In this document: positions 1 to 6,796 of the stretch, one piece after another | Numbering within the stretch: position 1 is the first letter of the stretch | Layout: each line of letters starts with the position of its first letter | NCBI GenBank assembly: GCA_039810605.1 | Contig: JBDHXH010000092.1 | Span: 1 to 9,920 of the forward strand | DNA length: 9,920 bases | Direction of reading: 5' to 3' | From: JAGPCH01 sp039810605 | GTDB taxonomy: Bacteria; Bacteroidota; Ignavibacteria; Tepidaquicellales; Tepidaquicellaceae | Made by a program: the position numbers and the translations under genes | Notes under the pieces: model-generated | Told to the model about the DNA's origin: nothing | Seen by the model: the letters and a program-made list of their open reading frames with translations, nothing else | Database searches by the model: none

Positions 1-19
1 TTTGGTTAATCCGCATAAA

Positions 20-48
20 TTTGTCATTCCCGCGAAAGCGGGAATCTA
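20..48 (+). repeat. Left copy of 29-bp inverted repeat flanking the GIY-YIG gene
   Basis: This 29-bp segment is the exact reverse complement of 464-492. Its core (26-45) is ATTCCCGCGAAAGCGGGAAT, an 8-bp perfect stem around a GAAA loop. The core fits the form ATTCCC-N8-GGGAAT known for the dRS3 repeats of Neisseria. It lies 42 bp beyond the stop codon of the nuclease gene. In the gene's sense strand it reads as a hairpin with a TTTC loop and no following T-run, so it is not a standard intrinsic terminator. Confidence 0.93.
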
Positions 49-90
49 ACGCAAAATCACTTCAAATCCGCCTCTTGCTATTGTATTCAT

Positions 91-429
91 TTAATCATAA
101 TTCCCAAATTTGAAATCAGGTTTTAACATTTCGTTTGTTCCGCCAATTTCATAAAAATAATCTTTCCAGTCAGAATTAAACTCTTCTATCATTTCTATTT
201 TCCAATTCCGATTCCATTTCTTTATTTGCTTTTCTTTCTGTATTGCAATGCGGATGTCATTTGTTTGTTGATACCAGACTAACTTATTTGTATTGTACTT
301 CTCTGTGAAACCTTTTACTAATTTTCTCTTATGCTCAATGACTCTTCTTAATAAGTCATTTGTTACACCGGTATATAAAACTCCACTCTTCTTGTTTGTC
401 ATAATATAGACATAATAATTCTTCATCAT
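91..429 (-). CDS. GIY-YIG single-domain endonuclease, framed by inverted repeats
   Basis: This 112-residue protein is a single GIY-YIG nuclease domain of the small, UvrC N-terminus-like type. The GIY motif appears as Y6-VYI and the YIG motif as LYTG (18-21). The helix NDLLRR..EH carries the expected catalytic Arg29 and His33. The block AIQKEKQIKKW (62-72) holds the likely metal-binding Glu66 and is typical of this family. It ends near N85-S-D-W. The fold cuts DNA with one divalent metal; the target of this protein is unknown. Two adjacent ATGs exist (427-429 and 424-426). The AAAAGGA upstream is 4 nt from the first and 7 nt from the second, so Met2 may be the real start. The gene stands alone inside a perfect 29-bp inverted repeat. 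A role on that repeat, or in spreading it, is inference. The protein is rich in Lys and Asn. Confidence 0.92.
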   Translation of the reverse strand: MMKNYYVYIMTNKKSGVLYTGVTNDLLRRVIEHKRKLVKGFTEKYNTNKLVWYQQTNDIRIAIQKEKQIKKWNRNWKIEMIEEFNSDWKDYFYEIGGTNEMLKPDFKFGNYD

Positions 430-463
430 TTTTCCTTTTCATATATACATTTCGATTCACTAC

Positions 464-492
464 TAGATTCCCGCTTTCGCGGGAATGACAAA
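464..492 (-). repeat. Right copy of 29-bp inverted repeat flanking the GIY-YIG gene
   Basis: This is the inverted partner of 20-48, identical over 29 bp. Its core palindrome lies at 467-486. It begins 34 nt upstream of the first ATG of the nuclease gene. In that gene's sense strand it forms an 8-bp stem closed by a GAAA (GNRA-type) loop. It could therefore sit in the promoter or 5' leader. No target-site duplication is visible just outside the two copies. Confidence 0.93.
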
Positions 493-728
493 ACGGGTCT
501 GAATGATCTAAAGTTTTGTCGTGTACTTAGGGTTTTTGAAATGATTTGGATTTTTGGAATTTCAGGGAATTGACCTGAACCTTGCCTGTAGAATCATCAG
601 ACAGATTAATAAAATTCAGAAAATTTCAGGAATGATTATCCGTACCATTTTAAATGTAATATTTTTATATTTGAAACTAACTTAAAGTCCATATTTAAAA
701 ACTTCAAAAAAAGAAGGAGCAAAAAAGT
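493..728. other. Non-coding stretch between the nuclease unit and the glsB-like gene
   Basis: I see no gene here. The stretch contains a 6-bp inverted repeat, TTCAGG-N7-CCTGAA (561-566 and 574-579). A further TTCAGG follows at 625-630, and AATTTCAGG is shared by 559-566 and 622-630. A TAnnTTTG-like box, TATATTTG (666-673), resembles the -7 element of Bacteroidota promoters but has no TTG at the expected upstream distance. The TTCAGG pairs could be an operator or chance in AT-rich DNA. Confidence 0.4.
671..699 (+). promoter_or_regulatory. Candidate promoter of the glsB-like/LysM unit
   Basis: TTGAAA (671-676) is followed after 17 nt by TTTAAA (694-699), which match the sigma70 consensus at 5 of 6 and 4 of 6 positions. 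Transcription would begin near 706, leaving a leader of about 23 nt that carries the Shine-Dalgarno of the first gene. An overlapping TATATTTG box (666-673) is a competing reading. The region is AT-rich, so chance matches are likely. Confidence 0.33.
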
Positions 729-998
729 ATGGGTTCAATCATTTGGGCAATAATTATCGGCGGCATCGCGGGAGTAATTGCAAAACTCATTGTTCCGGGA
801 AAAGACCCCGGCGGTATTATAGTTACAATTATCCTTGGAATCGTGGGTTCAATTCTGTTCACCTGGGTTGCAAATATGCTAGGATTTATGGAAGGTGAAA
901 GTCTGGTCAGATTCTGGCCGTCTCTCTTGGGAGCAATTATTCTGCTGTTGATTTACAGAATGTTCAAGGGTAAGAGTGCAGCCAGGGCTGTAGATTGA
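729..998 (+). CDS. GlsB/YeaQ/YmgE family (transglycosylase-associated) small membrane protein
   Basis: This 89-residue protein is almost entirely hydrophobic with three predicted membrane segments, about residues 4-21, 29-50 and 64-78. The glycine pattern GGIAG (11-15) followed by GGI..TIILGIVGS (28-41) is characteristic of the Transgly_assoc/GlsB family of inner-membrane proteins. These are linked to general, envelope or acid stress in other bacteria; the molecular function is not established. A clear AGAAGGAG (712-719) lies 9 nt before the ATG and supports this start. The length is normal for the family. A LysM gene follows 60 nt downstream with no terminator between, so the two are probably co-transcribed up to the hairpin at 1317-1350. 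The short C-terminal tail is basic (KGKSAARAVD). Confidence 0.9.
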   Translation: MGSIIWAIIIGGIAGVIAKLIVPGKDPGGIIVTIILGIVGSILFTWVANMLGFMEGESLVRFWPSLLGAIILLLIYRMFKGKSAARAVD

Positions 999-1046
999 TA
1001 AACAACTACCGGGAAACAATTTTTTAAAAACTTTAATAATTTAAAC

Positions 1047-1053
1047 AAAGGAG
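1047..1053 (+). promoter_or_regulatory. Shine-Dalgarno site that fixes the LysM gene start
   Basis: AAAGGAG (1047-1053) sits 5 nt before ATG 1059. The in-frame GTG at 1053 shares its first base with this site and cannot be read from it, so ATG 1059 is the supported start. Confidence 0.75.
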
Positions 1054-1058
1054 TGGAA

Positions 1059-1280
1059 ATGGATTCTAACGAAATGGCCTCCGGAACCCGCAAGGAAGAG
1101 GGTCAAGGACTCGGCGAGTCTGCAAGAACTTATGTCGTGCAGAAGGGCGATACTCTTAGCAAAATTGCGAAAGAGTTTTACGGAGATGCAAACAAGTATA
1201 TGGATATATTCAATGCAAACACTGACATACTAACTGATCCCAATAAAATTAAACCAGGTCAAGAGCTGAAGATCCCGTAA
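1059..1280 (+). CDS. Small LysM-domain protein, like the LysM half of Kbp/YgaU
   Basis: This 73-residue protein has a polar, Gly/Glu-rich N-terminus (1-23) followed by one LysM domain (about 24-73). The domain shows YVVQKGDTLSKIAKEFYG, then IFNAN, DPNKI and PGQ.LKIP, closely resembling the C-terminal LysM of BON-LysM proteins such as E. coli Kbp (YgaU). The BON domain is absent. LysM modules often bind peptidoglycan, but there is no signal peptide or lipobox here, so a cytoplasmic role like that of Kbp is as likely; the exact role is unknown. The start is set by AAAGGAG 5 nt upstream. The pairing with a GlsB-type membrane protein suggests a stress-response unit, which is inference. A strong terminator follows 36 nt after the stop. 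Confidence 0.88.
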   Translation: MDSNEMASGTRKEEGQGLGESARTYVVQKGDTLSKIAKEFYGDANKYMDIFNANTDILTDPNKIKPGQELKIP

Positions 1281-1316
1281 TCAACAGTGACCAAAAGAAA
1301 TTGTGTCTTGATTTTC

Positions 1317-1350
1317 AAACCTTATGAGTTTTACTCATGAGGTTTTTTTT
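1317..1350 (+). terminator. Strong intrinsic terminator of the glsB-like/LysM unit
   Basis: AAACCTTATGAGT (1317-1329) pairs with ACTCATGAGGTTT (1333-1345) across a TTT loop, giving 13 pairs with a single U-G wobble. Eight consecutive T residues run from 1343 to 1350. This is a textbook Rho-independent terminator on the plus strand. It overlaps the first codons of the longest reading of the next open frame (ATG 1324) and so argues against that start. Confidence 0.88.
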
Positions 1351-1476
1351 ATTTTGAGGACAAAGTCTGTTCTGCATTCCGTACAAAAGATGTTTAGAGA
1401 TTTGTCATGTTATAGAATACAATTTCCATTTATCCTTTCTAAGAATATCCGTAAATTCCACCTACAACAAAATTTT

Positions 1477-3897
1477 ATGAAACAGACAAAGATCACGCTC
1501 AACGGTAATGCAAAATTCGAAGAATACCGAAAGAATGTACTTGCAGATTACAGGTTAGCAAATGAAAGCAGGCAAGCTAGTTTGCTTGGACGAAAAGAGG
1601 TGCTGACAGGGAAAGCGAAGTTCGGAATTTTCGGAGACGGCAAGGAGGTTGCTCAAATTGCGATGGCTAAAGTTTTTCAAAACGGAGATTTCAGATCCGG
1701 ATATTACAGAGATCAGACATTTTGTTTTGCGACCGGTATTTCAACTGTGAAAGAATTTTTTGCGCAGCTCTACGCTGACACGGATATCAAATTGGAACCT
1801 GCATCAGGGGGACGCTCTATGACTGCGCATTTTGCAAACAGACTGCTTGACAATGACGGCAACTGGAAGGATCTCATGTCAATGAAGAATACCGTTTCTG
1901 ATATCTCTCCGACTGCGAGCCAGATGATACGGCTTGTCGGACTTGCTTATGCGTCAAAACTTTACAGGCAGAATAGTCAGCTTCAGTCAATGTCAAGTTT
2001 TACAAACAAAGGAAATGAAGTTGCATTTGGAACCATTGGAAATGCAAGCTGTGCCGAAGGAATGTTTTTTGAAGCAATCAATGCAGCAGGTGTGCTTATG
2101 GTGCCAATGGCTGTCTCAATCTGGGATGATGGATATGGAATCTCTGTTCCGAATAAATATCAGGTTACCAAAGAAAATATTTCGGAGATACTGAAAGGTT
2201 TTGAATATGATGATGAAAAGGGACAGGGCTTTCTGATATATACTGCAAAGGGCTGGGATTATGAGGCATTGGTAAAGATGTATGAGGTTGGAATTAAAAT
2301 TGTTCGCGAGAAACACATTCCTGCGATATTTCATGTTCAGGAGGTTACACAGCAACAGGGACATTCAACTTCCGGTTCGCACGAGAGATACAAATCCAAG
2401 GAGCGGCTTGCATGGGAGAAAGAATTTGACTGCATCGTCAGAATGAGACAATGGATGCTTGCAAACGCCATTGCCAACGAGGATGAACTCGATAAGATTG
2501 AAGAAGATGCAAAACAGTATGTGAAGAAAATGCAGACAGAGGCCCGGGAAGAATTCATTGAGCCGATGAAGGGTGAAAGGGAAGAAGCAAGAAAAATTTT
2601 TGCCGAAATTGCCGGACAGAGCAGATCAGGCGATGAAGTAAAAAAGATTAGCGAAGATTTGAAAAAGAATCCTGACAATCAGAGAAAAATTATTTCTGAA
2701 TCAGTGGATAATGTGTTAAGAATTACAGCAGGTGAAGATATTCCTTCCTTAAATATTCTGAAAAGCTGGAGGAAAAATTACAGAGAAAAAAATTTCGAAC
2801 GTTTCGGATCGCATTTATACAGCCGGTCAGAGAGTTCTGCACTGCGCATTCCGGAAGTTAAGCCCGAGTATAAAGATGAATCAAAAAAAGTTGACGGCAG
2901 AGAAGTGCTGAATGCATTTTTCGATTCTGCATTTGAAAGAGATCCGAGAATATTTGCAATTGGAGAAGATCTTGGAAAACTCGGAGATGTCAATCAGGGA
3001 ATGGCGGGGCTTCAGGCAAAATACGGAGAGCTTCGCTTGACAGATACAGGAATTCGCGAAGCAACAATCATAGGTCAGGGTATCGGCGCTTCCATTCGTG
3101 GATTGAGACCGATTGTAGAGATACAGTATCTTGACTATTTACTTTATGCTCTGCAGGTGGTCAGCGATGATCTTGCGACACTTCAATATAGAACGGTCGG
3201 AGGACAGAAAGCTCCTGTCATCATCAGAACGAGAGGTCACAGACTGGAAGGAATATGGCACTCGGGTTCTCCTATGGGAACTATCATAAATTGTTTCAGA
3301 GGATTGATTGTTTGCGTGCCTCGTGACATGACCCGGGCCGCGGGCTTCTACAATACAATTCTGAAATCAGATGAACCGGCATTAATTATTGAAAGACTGA
3401 ATGCATACAGACTCAAGGAAGTTCTTCCCGAAAACATTTCGGATGTCTGCATTCCGGTAGGTGTCCCGGAGGTTCTGATTGAAGGAACAGACATTACGAT
3501 TGTTACATACGGAGCATGTGTTGACATTGCCAAAGAAGCAATTGCAAAATTGAATCAGTCAAAAATCTCATGCGAGCTGATTGATGTTCAGACGCTGCTT
3601 CCATTTGACATACATAGTAAAATTCTTGAGTCGCTCAAGAAGACAAATCGAATTTTGTTCCTCGACGAAGATGTTCCCGGAGGAGCATCAGCATATATGA
3701 TGCAAAACGTAATTGATCGTGACGGAGGATACAAATACCTTGATTCGGCTCCTGCTTGTTTATCAGGCAAGCCGCATCGTCCCGCTTATGGATCAGATGG
3801 AGACTATTACTCAAAGCCAAATTCGGAAGATGTATTTGAAAAGATATATGAAATAATGCGGGAAACAGATCCGGCTTCTTATCCTGAAATATTTTAG
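1477..3897 (+). CDS. Fused 2-oxoacid dehydrogenase E1 (alpha and beta in one chain)
   Basis: With ATG 1477 the protein has 806 residues and carries both halves of a thiamine diphosphate-dependent E1, which decarboxylates a 2-oxoacid and passes the acyl group to lipoyl-E2. The alpha part (about 10-360) has YYRDQT (76-81), GGRSMTAHF (111-119), the cofactor segment GNASCAEG (188-195) with WDDGYGISVP (216-225), and the loop GHSTSGSHERY (295-305). A charged helical linker (about 360-470) leads to the beta part (about 473-800), which has GEDLGKLGDV (496-505), REATIIGQGIGA (527-538), GLRPIVEIQYLDYL (542-555) and HSGSP (595-599). The usual GDG reads GNA. The substrate is unclear: pyruvate or branched-chain 2-oxoacids. 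No E2 or E3 gene is nearby. The in-frame ATG at 1324 would add 51 atypical residues from inside a terminator. No Shine-Dalgarno precedes 1477. A weak extended -10, TGTTATAGA (1408-1416), could promote it. Confidence 0.9.
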   Translation: MKQTKITLNGNAKFEEYRKNVLADYRLANESRQASLLGRKEVLTGKAKFGIFGDGKEVAQIAMAKVFQNGDFRSGYYRDQTFCFATGISTVKEFFAQLYADTDIKLEPASGGRSMTAHFANRLLDNDGNWKDLMSMKNTVSDISPTASQMIRLVGLAYASKLYRQNSQLQSMSSFTNKGNEVAFGTIGNASCAEGMFFEAINAAGVLMVPMAVSIWDDGYGISVPNKYQVTKENISEILKGFEYDDEKGQGFLIYTAKGWDYEALVKMYEVGIKIVREKHIPAIFHVQEVTQQQGHSTSGSHERYKSKERLAWEKEFDCIVRMRQWMLANAIANEDELDKIEEDAKQYVKKMQTEAREEFIEPMKGEREEARKIFAEIAGQSRSGDEVKKISEDLKKNPDNQRKIISESVDNVLRITAGEDIPSLNILKSWRKNYREKNFERFGSHLYSRSESSALRIPEVKPEYKDESKKVDGREVLNAFFDSAFERDPRIFAIGEDLGKLGDVNQGMAGLQAKYGELRLTDTGIREATIIGQGIGASIRGLRPIVEIQYLDYLLYALQVVSDDLATLQYRTVGGQKAPVIIRTRGHRLEGIWHSGSPMGTIINCFRGLIVCVPRDMTRAAGFYNTILKSDEPALIIERLNAYRLKEVLPENISDVCIPVGVPEVLIEGTDITIVTYGACVDIAKEAIAKLNQSKISCELIDVQTLLPFDIHSKILESLKKTNRILFLDEDVPGGASAYMMQNVIDRDGGYKYLDSAPACLSGKPHRPAYGSDGDYYSKPNSEDVFEKIYEIMRETDPASYPEIF

Positions 3898-3977
3898 AAT
3901 CCGGTGAGTATAATGATTGCGAGGGAGATTAAACCTCGTTGTCTGACTTCATACATTTGAAGTGATATCATGAGGAT

Positions 3978-5816
3978 TCACGTTCTGCTGAATCTTTTAT
4001 CCAGTTCATCTGTGGTAATCCTTATTACAGTTGGTCTGCCGTGCGGGCAGACGTAGGGCATTTGGGCAGCGAACAAATCATCTATTAATCCTACCATCTC
4101 GGCATAAGTAAGTTTATCGCCGCTTTTGATCGCACTTCTGCAGGCAAATGACTTTGCAAGATTGTCCCGCTTTTCTAAATTTAATTTCAGCTCGTATTCT
4201 TTGAACTGATCTATCAGCTCCTGAAATATTTTATTCTCATTTCCAATTTTTACATCGGAAGGAACTCCCGTTAGTTCTACGTTTTCATTGGAGAGCATAT
4301 TAAAATTGAATCCAAGATTCTGAAGTTCTGCTTTCAATGATTCCGCAAGATGATAATCTATTTTTGAAAGATTAATTTCAATCGGAATCAAAAGTTGTTG
4401 AGAAAAAGATGACTGCGAATTCATCCATAGCAATGCTCTTTCATAAAGTATTCTTTCGTGGGCGGCATGCTGGTCAATTATCATAAGCCCGGTGGCTGTC
4501 TGGCACATTACATATTTATACTGATACTGCCAGACATTAAAACTTTCTGCCTCGGATTTTTTTGTGTGAGTGAATATATTTTTCTGTTCAGGTTCTTCAT
4601 TACTTGTAAGGATTTTTTGCTCACCCTCAATTTCTTTTCCCGCTTCTAAGATGGAATGTATGTTTGAAGGTCCGTTTTGATTTGAAAGATTATTGCCATA
4701 ATCGGATCTGTCAAATCCTGAATGTCTGAATTCCTGCGATGGTCCGCCGCGGGACTGTGAGTAATGAAAACTTTCCTGCGAGCCGGGCATTGAAAGAGTA
4801 TTGTCAAATCCGACTTCAAAAACGAGATTTGCATTCTTTAAAGACTCCCGCACTGCTCTTCTGATAAATCCGAATGCTGCTCCTTCATCTTCAAACTTCA
4901 CTTCCATTTTAGAAGGATGGACATTTACATCTACCCTCTTGGGATCAATATCTATGAACAGGAAGAATGAAGGATAATCACCCTTCTCAATCAAATCATC
5001 GTAACCTGTATAAACGGCAAAGTTCAAAGACTTGCTTGTGAAGAATCTGTTATTCAAATAAAAATACTGATCCTGCTTTGATTTCTTTGTGAAGTTAGGT
5101 CTTGAAATGAAACCTTTTATCCTGATAATTTCATTGCCCTGGTCAACTTCGATCAGAGATTCAGAAAATGTTTCGGTGAAAATATTCTTCAGCCTGTCCT
5201 GCAGAGATGACGATTTCAAATCGAAGACTTCATCGTCATTGTTAATGAATGTAAATGTTACTTCAGGATGCGAGACGGCAAGTTTTATAAATGTTTCATA
5301 AATATGTCTGAACTCTGTTTGATTAGACTTTAGAAAATTTCTTCTTCCGGGCGTATTGTAAAAAAGATTCTTGACAGTGATTGAAGTTCCGGTATCTCCC
5401 TGAACCTTTTCCGGCGGCGATATCTCGCCTCCGTCAACTTTGACAAGAGTGGCAACTTCATCAGATGACATCCGTGTCTTAAGTTCAATTTGTGCGACCG
5501 AAGCAATTGATGCAAGCGCTTCTCCTCTGAATCCTAATGTGAGAATATTTTCCAGGTCTTCATACGAGCTGATCTTGCTTGTCGAATGTCTTTGAAAACT
5601 CATTACTGCGTCATCTTCAGACATTCCGGATCCGTCATCAATTATCTGAATTGAAGTTTTACCTGCGTCTTTTATTATGAGTGTAACGTGAGTTGCTCCG
5701 GCATCAATTGAGTTTTCGATCAGTTCTTTGACAACCGATTCCGGTCTGCCAACGACTTCACCTGCGGCAATTTTGTTTGAAAGTGATTGAGGTAAGATTT
5801 TTATTTTACTTTCCAC
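3978..5816 (-). CDS. mutL: DNA mismatch repair protein MutL, endonuclease type
   Basis: Read from GTG 5816 the protein has 612 residues. The N-terminal GHKL ATPase shows KELIENSIDAGA (Glu34, Asn35), DDGSGM (60-65), the loop TSKI...LGFRGEALASI (79-104) and GDTGTSI (140-146), followed by the transducer domain with VDVNVHPSKMEVKF (295-308). A polar, low-complexity linker (about 340-425) leads to the C-terminal dimerisation domain. That domain carries DQHAAHERILYE (448-459), matching the endonuclease motif DQHA-x2-E-x4-E, together with ACRSAIKSG (558-566), CPHGRP (590-595) and a final FSR. It should nick DNA itself after MutS recognition, unlike E. coli MutL. The frame has no early ATG. TTG 5834 is possible, 3 nt after the ftsY stop, but GTG 5816 gives the usual MESKIKILP start. 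No clear Shine-Dalgarno is seen. It is probably translated from the ftsY transcript. No mutS is in the window. Confidence 0.96.
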   Translation of the reverse strand: MESKIKILPQSLSNKIAAGEVVGRPESVVKELIENSIDAGATHVTLIIKDAGKTSIQIIDDGSGMSEDDAVMSFQRHSTSKISSYEDLENILTLGFRGEALASIASVAQIELKTRMSSDEVATLVKVDGGEISPPEKVQGDTGTSITVKNLFYNTPGRRNFLKSNQTEFRHIYETFIKLAVSHPEVTFTFINNDDEVFDLKSSSLQDRLKNIFTETFSESLIEVDQGNEIIRIKGFISRPNFTKKSKQDQYFYLNNRFFTSKSLNFAVYTGYDDLIEKGDYPSFFLFIDIDPKRVDVNVHPSKMEVKFEDEGAAFGFIRRAVRESLKNANLVFEVGFDNTLSMPGSQESFHYSQSRGGPSQEFRHSGFDRSDYGNNLSNQNGPSNIHSILEAGKEIEGEQKILTSNEEPEQKNIFTHTKKSEAESFNVWQYQYKYVMCQTATGLMIIDQHAAHERILYERALLWMNSQSSFSQQLLIPIEINLSKIDYHLAESLKAELQNLGFNFNMLSNENVELTGVPSDVKIGNENKIFQELIDQFKEYELKLNLEKRDNLAKSFACRSAIKSGDKLTYAEMVGLIDDLFAAQMPYVCPHGRPTVIRITTDELDKRFSRT

Positions 5817-5837
5817 GGAATGACATGTAATCAAAAG

Positions 5838-6782
5838 TTACTTTTCAAATATTGCTTCTACAAAAGCCTCTCGGTCAAATACCTGAAGGTCGTCAATCTT
5901 TTCACCAACACCTATGAATCTAACGGGAAGATGCATCTCTTTATTAATCTTCAGGACAATTCCGCCTTTGGCAGTGCCGTCGAGTTTTGTCAGAATGATT
6001 CCCGTAAGTCCCTCAAGAGCACCGGAAAATTCCATCGCCTGGTTTAAACCGTTTTGTCCTGTTGTAGAATCTATTACAATGAAGATTTCATGAGGGGCAT
6101 CCGGAATAACTTTTTTCATGACTCTTCTGATCTTCTTCAACTCTTCCATCAGATGCGATTTGTTATGAAGTCTTCCGGCAGTATCAACTATCACCACATC
6201 AATGTTTTTCGTTACTGCGGATTTTATAGTATCATAAGCAACAGATGCAGGATCAGAAGTGTTGGTGCTTTGAATAATATCAACTCCGGCTCGCTTCGCC
6301 CAAACATCAAGTTGATCATTTGCGGCAGCCCTGAATGTATCTGCAGAACCAATCAGCACAGACTTCCCCGCGTTCTTGAAATTATATGCCAGCTTGCCAA
6401 TTGATGTCGTCTTTCCCACACCGTTCACTCCGACAATCATTACAACGTATGGCTTGTGAGTTGTCTCAAAATCAAATGACCTGAATTCAGAATTGGTATC
6501 GGCAAAGACTTTCTTTATTTCATCATTTATTAAAGTATTGAGTTCTTGCTGATCCACATATTTATCTTTCTGGACCCGGTTCTTGATGTTGCCGATTAAA
6601 GCTTCGCTGGTCTCAAAACCAATATCGGATGAAATCAGAATCTCTTCAAGTTCTGAAATAAATTCATCATCCATTACGCCTCGTGCATTAACAAGCCTGC
6701 TGACTTTGCCTACGAGACTTTCACGTGTTTTGCTAAGTCCTTCTTTAAGTTTGTTATAGCCTATCTTATCTAAAAATCCCAA
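5838..6782 (-). CDS. ftsY: Signal recognition particle receptor FtsY
   Basis: This 314-residue SRP-family GTPase has a helical N domain (about 1-95) and a G domain with GVNGVGKTT (118-126), DTFRAAANDQL (148-158), DTAGRLHNKSHLMEEL (200-215), TKLDGTAKGG (265-274) and GVGEKIDDLQVFD (291-303). The RFIGVGEKIDDL ending and the absence of an Ffh M domain identify FtsY rather than Ffh. FtsY docks ribosome-SRP complexes at the membrane for co-translational insertion. The long acidic A domain of E. coli FtsY is missing, as in many bacteria. The first codon is TTG (6780-6782). No in-frame ATG or GTG lies just upstream, and the MGFLDKI..GLSKTRES start matches the family. No clear Shine-Dalgarno is present. 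It starts 43 nt after the acyl-CoA dehydrogenase stop and leads directly into mutL. Confidence 0.96.
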   Translation of the reverse strand: MGFLDKIGYNKLKEGLSKTRESLVGKVSRLVNARGVMDDEFISELEEILISSDIGFETSEALIGNIKNRVQKDKYVDQQELNTLINDEIKKVFADTNSEFRSFDFETTHKPYVVMIVGVNGVGKTTSIGKLAYNFKNAGKSVLIGSADTFRAAANDQLDVWAKRAGVDIIQSTNTSDPASVAYDTIKSAVTKNIDVVIVDTAGRLHNKSHLMEELKKIRRVMKKVIPDAPHEIFIVIDSTTGQNGLNQAMEFSGALEGLTGIILTKLDGTAKGGIVLKINKEMHLPVRFIGVGEKIDDLQVFDREAFVEAIFEK

Positions 6783-6796
6783 GTGAATAGTAAACT

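Noticed and set aside
20..48. The left inverted repeat as an intrinsic terminator of the GIY-YIG gene
   Set aside because: The stem is strong, but on the gene's strand it is followed by GACAAATTT rather than a T-run, and the identical copy sits upstream of the gene.
20..492. Insertion sequence or CRISPR-like array
   Set aside because: Only two inverted copies exist, with no transposase, no target-site duplication, and no series of equal spacers.
3919..3963. Hairpins CGAGG/CCTCG (3920-3938) and ACTTCA/TGAAGT (3946-3963) between the convergent E1 and mutL genes, as a bidirectional terminator
   Set aside because: Stems are only 5-6 bp with loops of 9 and 6 nt, and neither is followed by a T-run on either strand. 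They could arise by chance.
6054..6404. 116-codon plus-strand frame opposite ftsY
   Set aside because: It lies wholly within the strongly conserved GTPase domain of ftsY on the other strand and has no domain signature of its own.
5838..6782. Ffh instead of FtsY
   Set aside because: The chain stops right after the G domain with RFIGVGEKIDDLQVFD and has no methionine-rich M domain.
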